DNA of 64,000 nt from Columbia Basin potato purple top phytoplasma. GTDB taxonomy: Bacteria > Bacillota_I > Bacilli_A > Acholeplasmatales > Acholeplasmataceae. The stretch lies in the NCBI RefSeq assembly GCF_028595955.1, contig NZ_JANHJP010000001.1, forward strand, positions 1-64,000, in the 5' to 3' direction. Below the pieces are notes generated by a model. That model did no database searches and was not told where the DNA came from. It saw nothing but the letters and a program-made list of their open reading frames with translations. Position 1 is the stretch's first letter. Each line of letters begins with the position of its first letter. Of the stretch, positions 9,040 through 18,762 are shown piece after piece. Position numbers and translations under genes: made by a program.

Positions 9040-9594
9040 ATGTTAAAACACAAAATTATTATTTTTCCTACAGATACGGTTTATGGTTTAGGTTGTTCAA
9101 TATATGATAAAGAAAGTTTAAAAACTATTTATAATATTAAACAAAGAGATTTTAATAAACCTATTAGTATTTTATGTTCTTCTTTGGAACAAATAGAAGA
9201 AATAGCTATTATAGATGAAAAGATTAAAAAATTAATTTCTTATTTTTGGCCCGGCCCATTAACTATTATTGTTTTTAGTAAAAAAAAATATTTTGATAGA
9301 ACTAATGAAAAAAAAATAGGAATTAGAATTCCTAATCATCCTTTGGCTTTGGAAATTTTAAAAATAAAAGGTCCTTTAAAAACTACTTCTGTCAATAAAA
9401 GCGGTGAACCTCCTTTAAATAATTATTTAGAGATTATAAAACAATTCAAACATAAAGTTGATTATATTTATCCTAATAACCCAATTCCTACTATTAATTT
9501 AAGTTCTACTGTTATTGATGCTACTTTATTTAATTTGACTTTGGTGAGAGAAGGTTGTATTTCGTTTGCAAAGATAAATAAAATTATAAATTAA
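9040..9594 (+). CDS. tsaC: Sua5/YrdC-family L-threonylcarbamoyladenylate synthase
   Basis: The family makes threonylcarbamoyl-AMP from threonine, bicarbonate and ATP, the first step of the t6A37 modification of ANN-decoding tRNAs. Signature stretches are IIFPTDTVYGLGCSI near the N-terminus, KQRDFNKPISIL, and WPGPLTIIVF. At 184 residues it is the short TsaC form, without the extra Sua5 domain of Bacillus YwlC. It follows prfA by 4 bases. Its last 11 bases overlap the 3' end of the convergent holA gene, with no terminator visible between them. Confidence 0.88.
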   Translation: MLKHKIIIFPTDTVYGLGCSIYDKESLKTIYNIKQRDFNKPISILCSSLEQIEEIAIIDEKIKKLISYFWPGPLTIIVFSKKKYFDRTNEKKIGIRIPNHPLALEILKIKGPLKTTSVNKSGEPPLNNYLEIIKQFKHKVDYIYPNNPIPTINLSSTVIDATLFNLTLVREGCISFAKINKIIN

Positions 9595-10570
9595 AAATTG
9601 TATTTATTAAAAGATATTTTAAATTGTTTTCGTTTTTTATAATTTCTTTTTTAAATTTGTAATATAAATCAAAGAATATTAAAAATAAATTTTCTATTTT
9701 ATTTAGAGGCAATAGTTTAATTTCTTTTATTAAAAAAAAGGTTTTTTCTATAGGATATTGTAAAATATTACTTATTTCATTTTCTTTTTTATTTTCTATT
9801 ATTAAATGTTTTATTAAAAGCATTCCTTGTAATTTATTTAAAATTTGATAAATAAGCAAAACAGGATCTTTTTTTTTATTTATCAAATTTTCGCATAATA
9901 GATGAATATTTTTTTTATTGATGTTATTATCATTAAGAACTGATTTAATAAATGAAAATATATTTTCATCTTGATGATAAAATATTAATTTTTTAATGAT
10001 TTCCAAATTTTTAATTTCTTTTGTTTGGGTAGATAAATAATATAATTTAATTTTTTGAATTTCTTCTTTTAATAAAAATAAATTATTTTTGATTGTATGT
10101 ATTATAAAATATACAATTTCCGAATTTATTATAAAACCGTCATTTGTGAATTGTTCTTTAGTATATTTAAATAAATCTTTGTAAGATAGTTTATTTTTTT
10201 TGTAAATATGGAAATTTTTATATATTTGTTCTTGTATATCAGACGTAAAATTATTATCTTTTTCTTCTACTAAATAAAGAATAATATTTTCTTGTGGTTT
10301 TTCAAAAAAATTTAATAAAAAATTTAAATTTATATTTTTTTTTTGCATTAATAAAGAAAGATTTTCTATAAAAAGTATTTTTTTATCATAAAAAAAAGAA
10401 CTAGTGTATAATTCTTTTGCTATACTTTGTGCTATTTCTATATAATTATTTATTTTAATAGAATAAAATAAAAAGTGATAATTTTTTTGTTTGCACAAAT
10501 TCTTTAAATTATTTTTTTCTTTTTCTAAAAAAAATTCTTGATTATATATAAATAAATTTAAAGAATGCAT
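9584..10570 (-). CDS. holA: DNA polymerase III delta subunit
   Basis: A 328-residue protein of the HolA family, the clamp-loader subunit that opens the sliding clamp. It matches in overall length, in the N-terminal FIYNQEFFLEKEKNNL region (RecA-like fold without a functional P-loop) and in the C-terminal helical collar. Sequence conservation in this family is weak, so the call rests on general pattern more than on catalytic residues. It is the last gene before the convergent tsaC gene and lies 27 bases after xerD. Confidence 0.72.
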   Translation of the reverse strand: MHSLNLFIYNQEFFLEKEKNNLKNLCKQKNYHFLFYSIKINNYIEIAQSIAKELYTSSFFYDKKILFIENLSLLMQKKNINLNFLLNFFEKPQENIILYLVEEKDNNFTSDIQEQIYKNFHIYKKNKLSYKDLFKYTKEQFTNDGFIINSEIVYFIIHTIKNNLFLLKEEIQKIKLYYLSTQTKEIKNLEIIKKLIFYHQDENIFSFIKSVLNDNNINKKNIHLLCENLINKKKDPVLLIYQILNKLQGMLLIKHLIIENKKENEISNILQYPIEKTFFLIKEIKLLPLNKIENLFLIFFDLYYKFKKEIIKNENNLKYLLINTIFNL

Positions 10571-10597
10571 TATTTTTATAATCCCCTTTTTTATGCA

Positions 10598-11503
10598 TTA
10601 TTTTATGTTTGCTCTAGGATGATATTTAAAATATGTTTTTTTCAAATATTTTTGACTAATATGAGTATAAATTTGAGTAGTAGTAATATCTTCATGACCT
10701 AAAATATTTTGTAAAGTTCTTAAATCCATTCCATTTTCCAATAAATGAGTTGCAAAAGAATGTCTTAATGTATGTAGCGAACATTCTTTTCTTAAATTAG
10801 CTTTTTTAGTTATTTGTTTGAAAATTTTATAACAACCTTGTCGTGATAAACGTTCTCCTTTTTGGTTTAAGAAAACAAAATCATTTGTTTTTTGTTTTAA
10901 TAAGGATGGACGTCCTTTTTTGAAATATTTTTTTAATTTTTTTGTAGAATATTGGGTTATAGGAACAATTCTTTCTTTAGAACCTTTACCTTTAACAATG
11001 ATATAAGATTGTTGTAAATTTAATTTGGATAAAGTTAGGTTTAAAATTTCTGATATTCTTAAACCTGAACTATACATTAATTCGAAAAAAGCTTTATTTC
11101 TTAACGAAATGAAAGTATTTTTATTATCTATGCATTCTAAAAAGATATAAATTTCTTCTAAAGATAAGACTAAAGGTAATTTTTTTTCTATTTTAGGTAT
11201 TTTTAAAACAAGAGTTACATCCTGGTTTACTTTTTTTTCTAAAAATAAAAAAGAATGAAATTTTTTAATAACAATAATTTTTCTAGCTAAACTTCTACTA
11301 CTAATTTTTTGTATATTATTCATGTGTTCTAAAAACAATGAAATATCTTTTTTTGTTATTTGATTAGGTTTTTGGATATTTAAATTAGTAGTTATAAAAT
11401 GGAAATATTGTGATATATCATTTAAATAAGCTTGAACAGTGTTTGATGATAATAAAAGTTCATGCTTAATATATGCTTCAAATTCTAACAAAATATTTTT
11501 CAT
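10598..11503 (-). CDS. xerD: XerD-like tyrosine recombinase
   Basis: A 301-residue site-specific recombinase of the XerC/XerD class, which resolves chromosome dimers at dif. The N-terminal SAM-like core-binding domain covers ~1-90. The catalytic domain has all expected residues: Arg in SSGLRISEIL, Lys in VKGKGSKERIVPI, HxxR in LHTLRHSFATHLL, His in LGHEDITTTQIYTHI and the nucleophilic Tyr in that last motif. Length and start are normal. Only one Xer gene is seen here, and no dif-like site is recognisable, so whether it acts alone is unknown. No integrase-associated genes flank it, which argues for the housekeeping role. Confidence 0.88.
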   Translation of the reverse strand: MKNILLEFEAYIKHELLLSSNTVQAYLNDISQYFHFITTNLNIQKPNQITKKDISLFLEHMNNIQKISSRSLARKIIVIKKFHSFLFLEKKVNQDVTLVLKIPKIEKKLPLVLSLEEIYIFLECIDNKNTFISLRNKAFFELMYSSGLRISEILNLTLSKLNLQQSYIIVKGKGSKERIVPITQYSTKKLKKYFKKGRPSLLKQKTNDFVFLNQKGERLSRQGCYKIFKQITKKANLRKECSLHTLRHSFATHLLENGMDLRTLQNILGHEDITTTQIYTHISQKYLKKTYFKYHPRANIK

Positions 11504-11544
11504 TTTGATCTTGAAACTTTCTTTAATATTAAAAAAATATTATT

Positions 11545-12321
11545 CTAAAAAATTTTTTTATTAGAATCTAATTTGTCTAATACAAAATATATAACACAAG
11601 AATTTATTATTAATTTAACGCAAGTTAAGATTAAAGAATCTAAATTAAATTCGTTTTTATATAGATAAACAAAAAGAACTGAAAATATAGCTATAGAATA
11701 ATTTAATATATTAATATATAAAGATATACTTTTTTGTTTATAAATAGATAAATATTTAGCTATAATATCTATTCCTCCGCTTGAACTACCTATTTTAATG
11801 CAAGAACTAGTAATTAATCCTGAAAAAAAACCAACAATTAGAACTCTGATAAAGGTTAATCTGAAACCACTATTTGGTTTTATTAAGCCAAAACAATTTT
11901 TGAAAAAATTTAAAGAACCATTTGGTTTATTTATTAAAGGAGTCAATATAAAGAATAAAAGAACAAAAAAAATTGTATTTATTAAAGAATTTATACTAAA
12001 TTTGAAATCTAATTTCGGGAAAGCAATGAAGATAAATAATAATAAATTAATTAAACCAAAAAGAATAGCAACAAACCAACCATTAAAAGATGGATTATTT
12101 TTCCATTCATCATTGGTTTGCATTAAAATTTTAGCTATAGCATCACAAAGACCGTGAATTCCTGTTGTGTATAACTGAATATTATAATCTCCACTTATAA
12201 ATACAACATCTAATAAAACATATAATAGAAGTAAAAAGAAAGAAATGATTATTGTTTTAATATTTTTTTTAGTTAAAAATTTATTATTATTTACGTAATT
12301 ATTTGATATTTGTTTTATCAT
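11545..12321 (-). CDS. YitT-family multipass membrane protein (copy 2)
   Basis: A 258-residue membrane protein with about six hydrophobic segments. The family's glycine signature appears as SSSGGIDIIAKYL near residue 180. It ends a few residues after the last membrane segment, without the soluble DUF2179 domain usual in Bacillus relatives. Function is unknown. It lies between ileS and xerD and has its own ATG start. It is clearly divergent from the copies at 1260 and 41031. Confidence 0.7.
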   Translation of the reverse strand: MIKQISNNYVNNNKFLTKKNIKTIIISFFLLLLYVLLDVVFISGDYNIQLYTTGIHGLCDAIAKILMQTNDEWKNNPSFNGWFVAILFGLINLLLFIFIAFPKLDFKFSINSLINTIFFVLLFFILTPLINKPNGSLNFFKNCFGLIKPNSGFRLTFIRVLIVGFFSGLITSSCIKIGSSSGGIDIIAKYLSIYKQKSISLYINILNYSIAIFSVLFVYLYKNEFNLDSLILTCVKLIINSCVIYFVLDKLDSNKKIF

Positions 12322-12379
12322 ATTATAATATTTTTATAATGCACCTATATTCTAATGATTTGATTATATATTTTATTGT

Positions 12380-15136
12380 TCAAAGTATTTTTAAACAACG
12401 ATCACATAATTTGTTTAAATCTTTATTTTCTATGATATTCCAACATCTAGGACAAGCATTACCTGTTGCTGGCAAAACCTTAATATTTAAAGATTTATGT
12501 TCGATTATTTGTATTTGAGACACAATTAATAATTGATGCAATTTGTTTTTAATTTCTAAAGAATTTATTGTTTGGATGTATTCTTGTGGTAAATGTAAAA
12601 TTAATTTAGCTTGTAAAGAAGCAGTTATAATTTTATTTTGTCTCGCTTCTTCTAATTGTTTTAAAATTTGTTCTCTTAAAATAAAAAATAATTTATAATG
12701 ATTTTGTTTTGCATCTAATTGTTGTTTTTGATAATAATTAGTGATCCAATTTTTTAGTTCTTTTTTTTGAGGAATTGATTCTAAATAAATGTCTTCTTTT
12801 TCGGAAAATGATAAATTTTGATATACTTCGGCAGTAGTATGAGGGATTATAGGAGTTAAAATTTTCAAAAAAGACATTAAAAGATCGTATATATTGGATT
12901 TAATTACATTTTTTTCCCAATTATTTTCTTTTTCAATGTATAAAATATCTTTACTAAAATCTAAATAAAAAGCGCTCATTTTATTTGAAATAAAAGGATA
13001 TAATAAGCTCATAATTTTTTCAAAATTATAATTTTCGTAAAAATCTATTATTTGTAAAAAAATATTTTGAAATTCTAATATAAATAATTGATGGAATATA
13101 GGTCTTTTCTCAATAGGAATATAACATTCTTTCGAAGGGTCAAAATTATTTAAATTACCTAACATAAAACGAAAAGTATTTCTTATTTTTTTATATTTTT
13201 CTTCTATTTGTTTCAATATATTATCATTTAATTTCACATCTATATTATAGTTGATATGAGCGATCCATAATCTTAGAATATCCGCACCTTTTTGTTTTAT
13301 AATTTGTAAAGGATCGATAACATTATTCAATGATTTACTCATTTTTTGACCTTTACCATCTAAAACAAAACCATGAGTAATAATTGTTTTATAAGGTTTT
13401 TCATTAAAAGCCGCTATAGAAGTAATTAAAGAAGAATTAAACCAACCACGATATTGATCCGCACCTTCTAAATAGACATCTGCAGATTCCAAATTTTTGT
13501 ATAACTTTTTAAAGGTGCTATAAGAAGTGCCGGAATCAAACCAAACATCCATAATATCCATTTCTTTTTTAAAAATATTATTAGGACTTTGTGGATTTGT
13601 ATAATTATGAGGTAATAATTTTGAAGGTTCCCATTCAAACCAAATTTCTTTACCATTTTTTTCAATTAAATCAGCTACATTTTGGATTACAAATTCATCT
13701 AAAATAGGTGTATTATTTTCTGTATAAAAAATAGGAATTGGTACTCCCCAAATTCTTTGTCTACTAATAACCCAATCTTGTCTATCTTTTATCATATTAT
13801 GCATTTTAATTTGACCCCATTGAGGAATCCATTTTATTTGTTCAATTTCTGATAAAATTTGTTTTTTAATTTTTTTAATATTTAAAAACCATTGCGGGAT
13901 AGCTAAATAAATAATTGGTTTTTTAGTTCTTTCATCATGAGGATAAGAATGATTGAATATTTCAGAATGTAGTATGAGTTTTTTTTCTTTTAAATCTGAT
14001 ACAATCATATGGTTAGCTTTTTCGTAAAATAAACCTTTATATTTACCAGCAATTTCAGTCATTAAACCTTTTTGATCAACGCTCAATAATATATCTAAAT
14101 TATATTTTTCACTTAATATAAAATCATCATAACCATGTCCTGGAGCGATATGAACTAATCCAGTTCCTTCTGTATCTGAAACAAAACTATCTAAAATAAT
14201 TTGTCTTTTTTGCTTAAATAATTCATTTTGATAAAAACAGTTTTGTAACAAAATTCCTTTAAAATTTTTAATAATTTTTATTTTTTCCCAATTAAATTTT
14301 ACTTTTAATTTATCTAAAACCGAAGTACCTAAGATATATTTTTTTTTATCGTTTATTTGAATTAAACAATAATTTTTGTCTGGGTGTAAACAAACAGCTG
14401 TATTAGCCGGCAAAGTCCAAGGTGTTGTGGTCCAAACTAATAAAGACGTATTTTTAAATATATTTTCTTTTAAGTTTATGTTTAAAAGAGGAAACAGAAC
14501 AAAAATAGATAAAGATTGATGATTTTTATATTCTATTTCTGATTCAGCTAAAACAGATTGTAAAAAAGGAGACCAATAAATAGGCTTTAATTTTTTAAAG
14601 ATTAATTTTTTAGCAATCATTTTACTAAAAATACGGATTTGATCAGCTACAAAAGTATTATTTAAAGTTAAATAAGGTTTCTCCCATTGTCCTAATATAC
14701 CTAATCTTTTAAAATTTGTTTTTTGTTTTTCTACAAATTTTAAAGCTATTTCTTCGCATTTATTTAAAAAATTTTTTTTAGAAGTTAATTGATTTTTAGA
14801 AAATTTTTTTAATACAACTGATTCAATAGGTAGTCCATGACAATCCCACCCAGGAATATAAGGAGCGTTAAACCCTTGCATTGTTTTGAAACGTAATATA
14901 AAATCTTTTAAAATTTTATTTAAAGCATGTCCAATGTGAATATTGCCGTTGGCATAAGGCGGCCCATCATGCAAAAAAAAACAAAGGTTATTTTTGTTCT
15001 TTTTTAAAACTTTATCATATAATTGAATATCTTCCCATTTTTGTTCTATTTCAATTTCTTTTTGGCTTAAATTACCTTTCATCGGAAATTTTGTAGAAGG
15101 CATTGACAATGTATTTTTATAATTTATATTTGTCAT
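12380..15136 (-). CDS. ileS: Isoleucyl-tRNA synthetase
   Basis: A class I aminoacyl-tRNA synthetase that charges tRNA-Ile. The HIGH motif is in PPYANGNIHIGHALNKI (~residue 60) and KMSKS in GKGQKMSKSLNN (~597). The CP1 editing domain lies between them. The C-terminus carries a zinc finger, CPRCWNII...LCDRC. Length is about 918 residues, normal for the family. Two in-frame ATGs exist, at 15151 and 15136. A GGAG site overlaps the first and sits 9 bases before the second, so 15136 is preferred. No T-box leader is visible in the 44 bases between ychF and ileS. Confidence 0.96.
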   Translation of the reverse strand: MTNINYKNTLSMPSTKFPMKGNLSQKEIEIEQKWEDIQLYDKVLKKNKNNLCFFLHDGPPYANGNIHIGHALNKILKDFILRFKTMQGFNAPYIPGWDCHGLPIESVVLKKFSKNQLTSKKNFLNKCEEIALKFVEKQKTNFKRLGILGQWEKPYLTLNNTFVADQIRIFSKMIAKKLIFKKLKPIYWSPFLQSVLAESEIEYKNHQSLSIFVLFPLLNINLKENIFKNTSLLVWTTTPWTLPANTAVCLHPDKNYCLIQINDKKKYILGTSVLDKLKVKFNWEKIKIIKNFKGILLQNCFYQNELFKQKRQIILDSFVSDTEGTGLVHIAPGHGYDDFILSEKYNLDILLSVDQKGLMTEIAGKYKGLFYEKANHMIVSDLKEKKLILHSEIFNHSYPHDERTKKPIIYLAIPQWFLNIKKIKKQILSEIEQIKWIPQWGQIKMHNMIKDRQDWVISRQRIWGVPIPIFYTENNTPILDEFVIQNVADLIEKNGKEIWFEWEPSKLLPHNYTNPQSPNNIFKKEMDIMDVWFDSGTSYSTFKKLYKNLESADVYLEGADQYRGWFNSSLITSIAAFNEKPYKTIITHGFVLDGKGQKMSKSLNNVIDPLQIIKQKGADILRLWIAHINYNIDVKLNDNILKQIEEKYKKIRNTFRFMLGNLNNFDPSKECYIPIEKRPIFHQLFILEFQNIFLQIIDFYENYNFEKIMSLLYPFISNKMSAFYLDFSKDILYIEKENNWEKNVIKSNIYDLLMSFLKILTPIIPHTTAEVYQNLSFSEKEDIYLESIPQKKELKNWITNYYQKQQLDAKQNHYKLFFILREQILKQLEEARQNKIITASLQAKLILHLPQEYIQTINSLEIKNKLHQLLIVSQIQIIEHKSLNIKVLPATGNACPRCWNIIENKDLNKLCDRCLKIL

Positions 15137-15180
15137 AATATTATTCTCCATTTTTTTATAATAAAAAAATTTTAATTATT

Positions 15181-16299
15181 TTATTTCATTTTATTTTGTT
15201 TAGACACATTAAAGTAAAAAGTAATAATATCTCCATCTTGAACTAAATAATTTTTTCCTTCTAATCTTAATTTACCGTTTTCTTTTATTTTAACAAAATT
15301 TTTATTTTGTATTAAATCTTTAAAATTAAAAATTTCTGCTTTGATAAAACCTTTTTGAAAATCACTATGAATTATGCCTCCACATTCAGGAGCTGTCATC
15401 CCTTTATAAAAAGACCAAGCTTTTGTTTCTGTTTTTCCTGTTGTAAAATAAGTTTGTAATCCTAAGAGTTTATAACTTTTTTTAATAATTTCTTGTAAAG
15501 CACTATTTTTTAAATTATACATTGATAAAAAATTTTCTTTTTCTTTTTTATTCAAAATAGATAATTCTTTTTCTAATAAAATACAAACCGGAATAAATTC
15601 TCTTTCTTTTTTTTGAGCATGTTTTGACATTTTTTGAAAAAATGAATTATTTGTTAAATCTGATAAATCTTTTTCTTTAAAATTACCAATATAAATCATA
15701 GGTTTCAAAGATAATAAATTAAAATTTTTAATTATTTTTAATTCTTGACTGTTTAAATTTAATTGAGATATATTATTGTCTTGTTCTAAATTAGATTTTA
15801 TTTTTTTTAATAAATCTTCTTCTTTTAGTGTTTCTTTATTTAACAAATTTTTTTTTTGTCTATTTATTTTAGATAAACGTTTTTCAATTTGTTCTAAATC
15901 AGATAAAATTAATTCTGTTTCTATTGTGATACTTTCATCGACAGGATCTACTTTATCATTAACATGAATAATATTTGGATCATCAAAACATTTAACTACA
16001 TGACAAATAGCATCTACATCTCTAATATGATTTAAAAATTGATTTCCTAATCCTTCTCCTTTAGATGCATTTTTGACTAAACCAGCTATATCTATAAATT
16101 CAATTTGTGTTTTTATAATTTTTTGAGATTGAAAAAGATTAGCTAAAAAATTTAAACGTTCATCTTGAACGGACACAATACCAACGTTAGGTTGTATAGT
16201 AGCGAAAGGATAATTAGCTTCTAATACTTTCATATTTGTTATTGCATTAAATAAAGTTGATTTCCCAACATTAGGTAATCCCACGATTCCTACTTTCAT
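15181..16299 (-). CDS. ychF: Redox-regulated ATPase/GTPase YchF (Ola1 family)
   Basis: A conserved translation-associated P-loop NTPase that prefers ATP. G1 is GLPNVGKSTLFNAIT at residues 6-20, followed by NYPFATIQPNVGIV and DIAGLVKNASKGEGLG (G3). A coiled-coil insert covers ~130-200. The C-terminal TGS domain contains the family hallmark TGKTETKAWSFYKGMTAPEC and GIIHSDFQKGFIKAE. Length is 372 residues, as usual. The gene is followed by ileS 44 bases downstream. Confidence 0.95.
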   Translation of the reverse strand: MKVGIVGLPNVGKSTLFNAITNMKVLEANYPFATIQPNVGIVSVQDERLNFLANLFQSQKIIKTQIEFIDIAGLVKNASKGEGLGNQFLNHIRDVDAICHVVKCFDDPNIIHVNDKVDPVDESITIETELILSDLEQIEKRLSKINRQKKNLLNKETLKEEDLLKKIKSNLEQDNNISQLNLNSQELKIIKNFNLLSLKPMIYIGNFKEKDLSDLTNNSFFQKMSKHAQKKEREFIPVCILLEKELSILNKKEKENFLSMYNLKNSALQEIIKKSYKLLGLQTYFTTGKTETKAWSFYKGMTAPECGGIIHSDFQKGFIKAEIFNFKDLIQNKNFVKIKENGKLRLEGKNYLVQDGDIITFYFNVSKQNKMK

Positions 16300-16628
16300 T
16301 TTTGTCTTTACCTTTTGTGAATTTATAAATATATTTATTATTATTTTTTCAAAGAATTGATATTTTTTTATTTAAAATTAATGAGTTTTTATAATATAAA
16401 CTATATATAATTATTTTACTTGAAAAAAGTTTTTTAATTTATATTAATAAAAATATCTTTTATGAAAGATGCTTTTCAAAATATTTATTTATCATAAAAT
16501 TTATATAAATATGCCTGAATAAATATCTAAAATAATTTTTATAAAAAATTATTTTAGATATTTATTGGATTTAATTTTTAAAATATTCTAATTTTTTATT
16601 CTATTAAAAAAGTCATATTAAAATAAAT
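16300..16628. other. Intergenic region with strong hairpins
   Basis: This gap between ychF and the metal ATPase gene has no credible ORF. It holds a short hairpin, ATCTTTTATGAAAGAT, around 16453-16468, and the 23-base-stem hairpin described separately. The ychF promoter is presumably here, but no box stands out. Confidence 0.5.
16518..16566. repeat. Perfect 23-bp stem inverted repeat
   Basis: Arms 16518-16540 and 16544-16566 are exact reverse complements around a 3-base ATA loop. The structure lies between the ATPase gene's own terminator (16629-16658) and the start of ychF. It is much longer than needed for a terminator. It may be a bidirectional transcription barrier or an mRNA-stabilising element. 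Confidence 0.75.
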
Positions 16629-16658
16629 AAAAAAACTATTTCGTGAAATAGTTTTTTT
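16629..16658 (-). terminator. Terminator of the metal ATPase gene
   Basis: The arms AAAACTATTTC and GAAATAGTTTT flank a 2-base loop at about 16643. A and T runs on either side make it usable in both directions. It overlaps the TAA stop codon (16657-16659) of the minus-strand ATPase gene. Confidence 0.75.
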
Positions 16659-18654
16659 ATTTAATGTTGTTTCTTAATCTTAAACAATTAAAAATAACTA
16701 ATAAAGTACTACCTTCGTGAGCGATAACCGCTATAGGTAATGATATTTTCCAAATAAAATTAATTAAAGAAAATATTACTATAATTAAAAAAGCAAATAC
16801 AATATTTTGCCATATTATTTTATTTAACTTATAAGATATTTTATGAGCGTATACTATTTTTTTTAAATCATTTTTTATTAAAATAATATCTGCAATGTCT
16901 ATAACGGCATCACTTCCTTCTTGTAAAGTTATGGAAACATCTGAGTTAGCTAAAGCTGGTGAATCATTTATTCCGTCCCCTACCATAGCTACAATATGAT
17001 TTTGTTTTTTTATTTTTTCAATATATTGAAATTTGGTTTCTGGTAAACAATTAGATAAAAAATAATTCAAATTTAACTTAGAAGATATATCTTCTGCTAC
17101 TGTTTCATTGTCACCTGTTAACATTACTGTATTTATTTTTTTATTATTAAAATATTCAATTAGCTCTTTGGCTTCTGTTCTAATTATATCAATTATAGCA
17201 ATTGACATAATAATTTCATTATTATGACTTAAATAAACAACTGTATTCCCTTTTTTTAAAAATTCTTGAGTTTTTTTTTCTATTTCTAAAGGGACTTTAT
17301 CAAAAATATTATATTTAGCTACTTTATATAAATTATTTTTTTCATCTGTAGCTTCAATTCCGATTCCGATTAAATTAAGAGTTTTTAGTTTTAAATTAAA
17401 GTTTAAATTTAATTTTTCTTTTAAGTGTTTCTGTATTGCAAAAGCTATTGGATGATTCGAATTTTTTTCGATTGTCCATAAAATATTTAAATATTCATTT
17501 TTTGTTTCGTCGGAAATATTAGATTTAAAAAAAATTTCTTGAACTTTGATTTTTCCTTTTGTTAAAGTACCTGTTTTATCAAAAACAATAGTTTCTACAT
17601 TAGATAAAACACTTAATGATTGACCATTTTTTAATAAAATTCCTTTTTGTGCTAAATTCGAAATAGCTGAAAGAGTAGCGGGAATATCAGCAACAGCTAA
17701 AGCACAAGGAGAAGATACAGTTAAAAATACCATACTTTTGTAAAAAATTTTGGAAAATTCTAAGTGTTGAGACAAATAAGCAAAATTTGAATTATCATAG
17801 TGTTGTAATACTATATATATTAATTGTGTTATAATTACGAAAAAAAAAGTAATTAAAAGAACTGCTTTAACATATAAAGGTTCTAATTTTTGAATAAAAG
17901 ATGCTTTTTTAGAAACATTTTCTTGAATTTGTTGAGTTAATTTAATTATTTTAGAAAAAATAGTTTTATCTTCGGTTGTAGTAATTTCTATTATTAGAGT
18001 ATTGGTTAAATTTATATTACTACCAAAAACTTTATCTCCTACTGTTTTATCTAAAGGCATACTTTCACCTGTGATTGTTGATTCATCTATAGAAGAATTT
18101 CCAGATATAATAATGCCATCAGAAGGTATTTGTTCTCCGTTTAAAATCATTACTTTATCGCCTATTTTTAAATCACAAACATCAACTAATTTAAAATCAT
18201 TATTTTTTTGTAATAATTTAGCTTTTTTAGGTTTTATATCTAAAAGTTTTTTTATTTCTTTTTGATTTTTTTCTTCAACGTATTCTTCTAAAAAATGAGC
18301 TCCTCCGAAAATAATAATTAATAAAACAGCTTCATTATAATTTTCCTGGTATAAAGAACCAACAGCAGCTAAAATCATTAAAATATGTACATTTGGAGTT
18401 AATTTTTTATTTTTTTTAGTATTTTTATAAGTTTCAATTAAACCTTCTTTAATAACTGAATATCCAGTGAAAAATAAAATAAAAAATGTTAAAAATTTTT
18501 TTATATAATTCGTAATATTATTGTTATCAGAAATTAAATTGGGAACAAAATTAATAGGTATAAAAATTACAAAATAAATTAATAAACCAACAAAAAATAA
18601 ATAAATAAATTTTTTTGGATTTTCGCTTTCTTTTTCTTTGGAATTATTATTCAT
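16657..18654 (-). CDS. P1B-4-type heavy-metal transporting ATPase (Co/Zn/Fe efflux class)
   Basis: A 665-residue P-type ATPase that should export a transition metal. It has the TGES actuator motif (~193), the phosphorylation site DKTGTLTKG (~360), the HP dipeptide in NSNHPIAFA and the hinge GDGINDSPALANSDV (~560). The membrane metal site is SPC (~314) rather than CPC. The last membrane segment carries HEGSTLLVIFNCLR (~651). SPC plus HEGxT is the signature of the P1B-4 group, whose members export Co, Zn or Fe(II). There is no N-terminal HMA metal-binding domain, only a short basic tail. It stands alone, with no visible metal regulator gene beside it. Confidence 0.88.
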   Translation of the reverse strand: MNNNSKEKESENPKKFIYLFFVGLLIYFVIFIPINFVPNLISDNNNITNYIKKFLTFFILFFTGYSVIKEGLIETYKNTKKNKKLTPNVHILMILAAVGSLYQENYNEAVLLIIIFGGAHFLEEYVEEKNQKEIKKLLDIKPKKAKLLQKNNDFKLVDVCDLKIGDKVMILNGEQIPSDGIIISGNSSIDESTITGESMPLDKTVGDKVFGSNINLTNTLIIEITTTEDKTIFSKIIKLTQQIQENVSKKASFIQKLEPLYVKAVLLITFFFVIITQLIYIVLQHYDNSNFAYLSQHLEFSKIFYKSMVFLTVSSPCALAVADIPATLSAISNLAQKGILLKNGQSLSVLSNVETIVFDKTGTLTKGKIKVQEIFFKSNISDETKNEYLNILWTIEKNSNHPIAFAIQKHLKEKLNLNFNLKLKTLNLIGIGIEATDEKNNLYKVAKYNIFDKVPLEIEKKTQEFLKKGNTVVYLSHNNEIIMSIAIIDIIRTEAKELIEYFNNKKINTVMLTGDNETVAEDISSKLNLNYFLSNCLPETKFQYIEKIKKQNHIVAMVGDGINDSPALANSDVSITLQEGSDAVIDIADIILIKNDLKKIVYAHKISYKLNKIIWQNIVFAFLIIVIFSLINFIWKISLPIAVIAHEGSTLLVIFNCLRLRNNIK

Positions 18655-18762
18655 AAGATATAAAAGTATCTTTCTAAAGATTAATGATTTTGTGCAATAA
18701 ATAATCTTGTATTTTTTGAAATTTATTTCAAATAATTATGTTTTTATAAATTTTTTTAGTTA

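Noticed and set aside
11798-12157. 119-residue plus-strand ORF antisense to a YitT-like gene
   Set aside because: The minus-strand frame has the family signature and membrane segments. The plus-strand frame is a Lys/Ile-rich shadow.
12380-15180. T-box riboswitch ahead of ileS
   Set aside because: Only 44 bases separate ychF and ileS and no specifier stem, T-box or antiterminator is visible.
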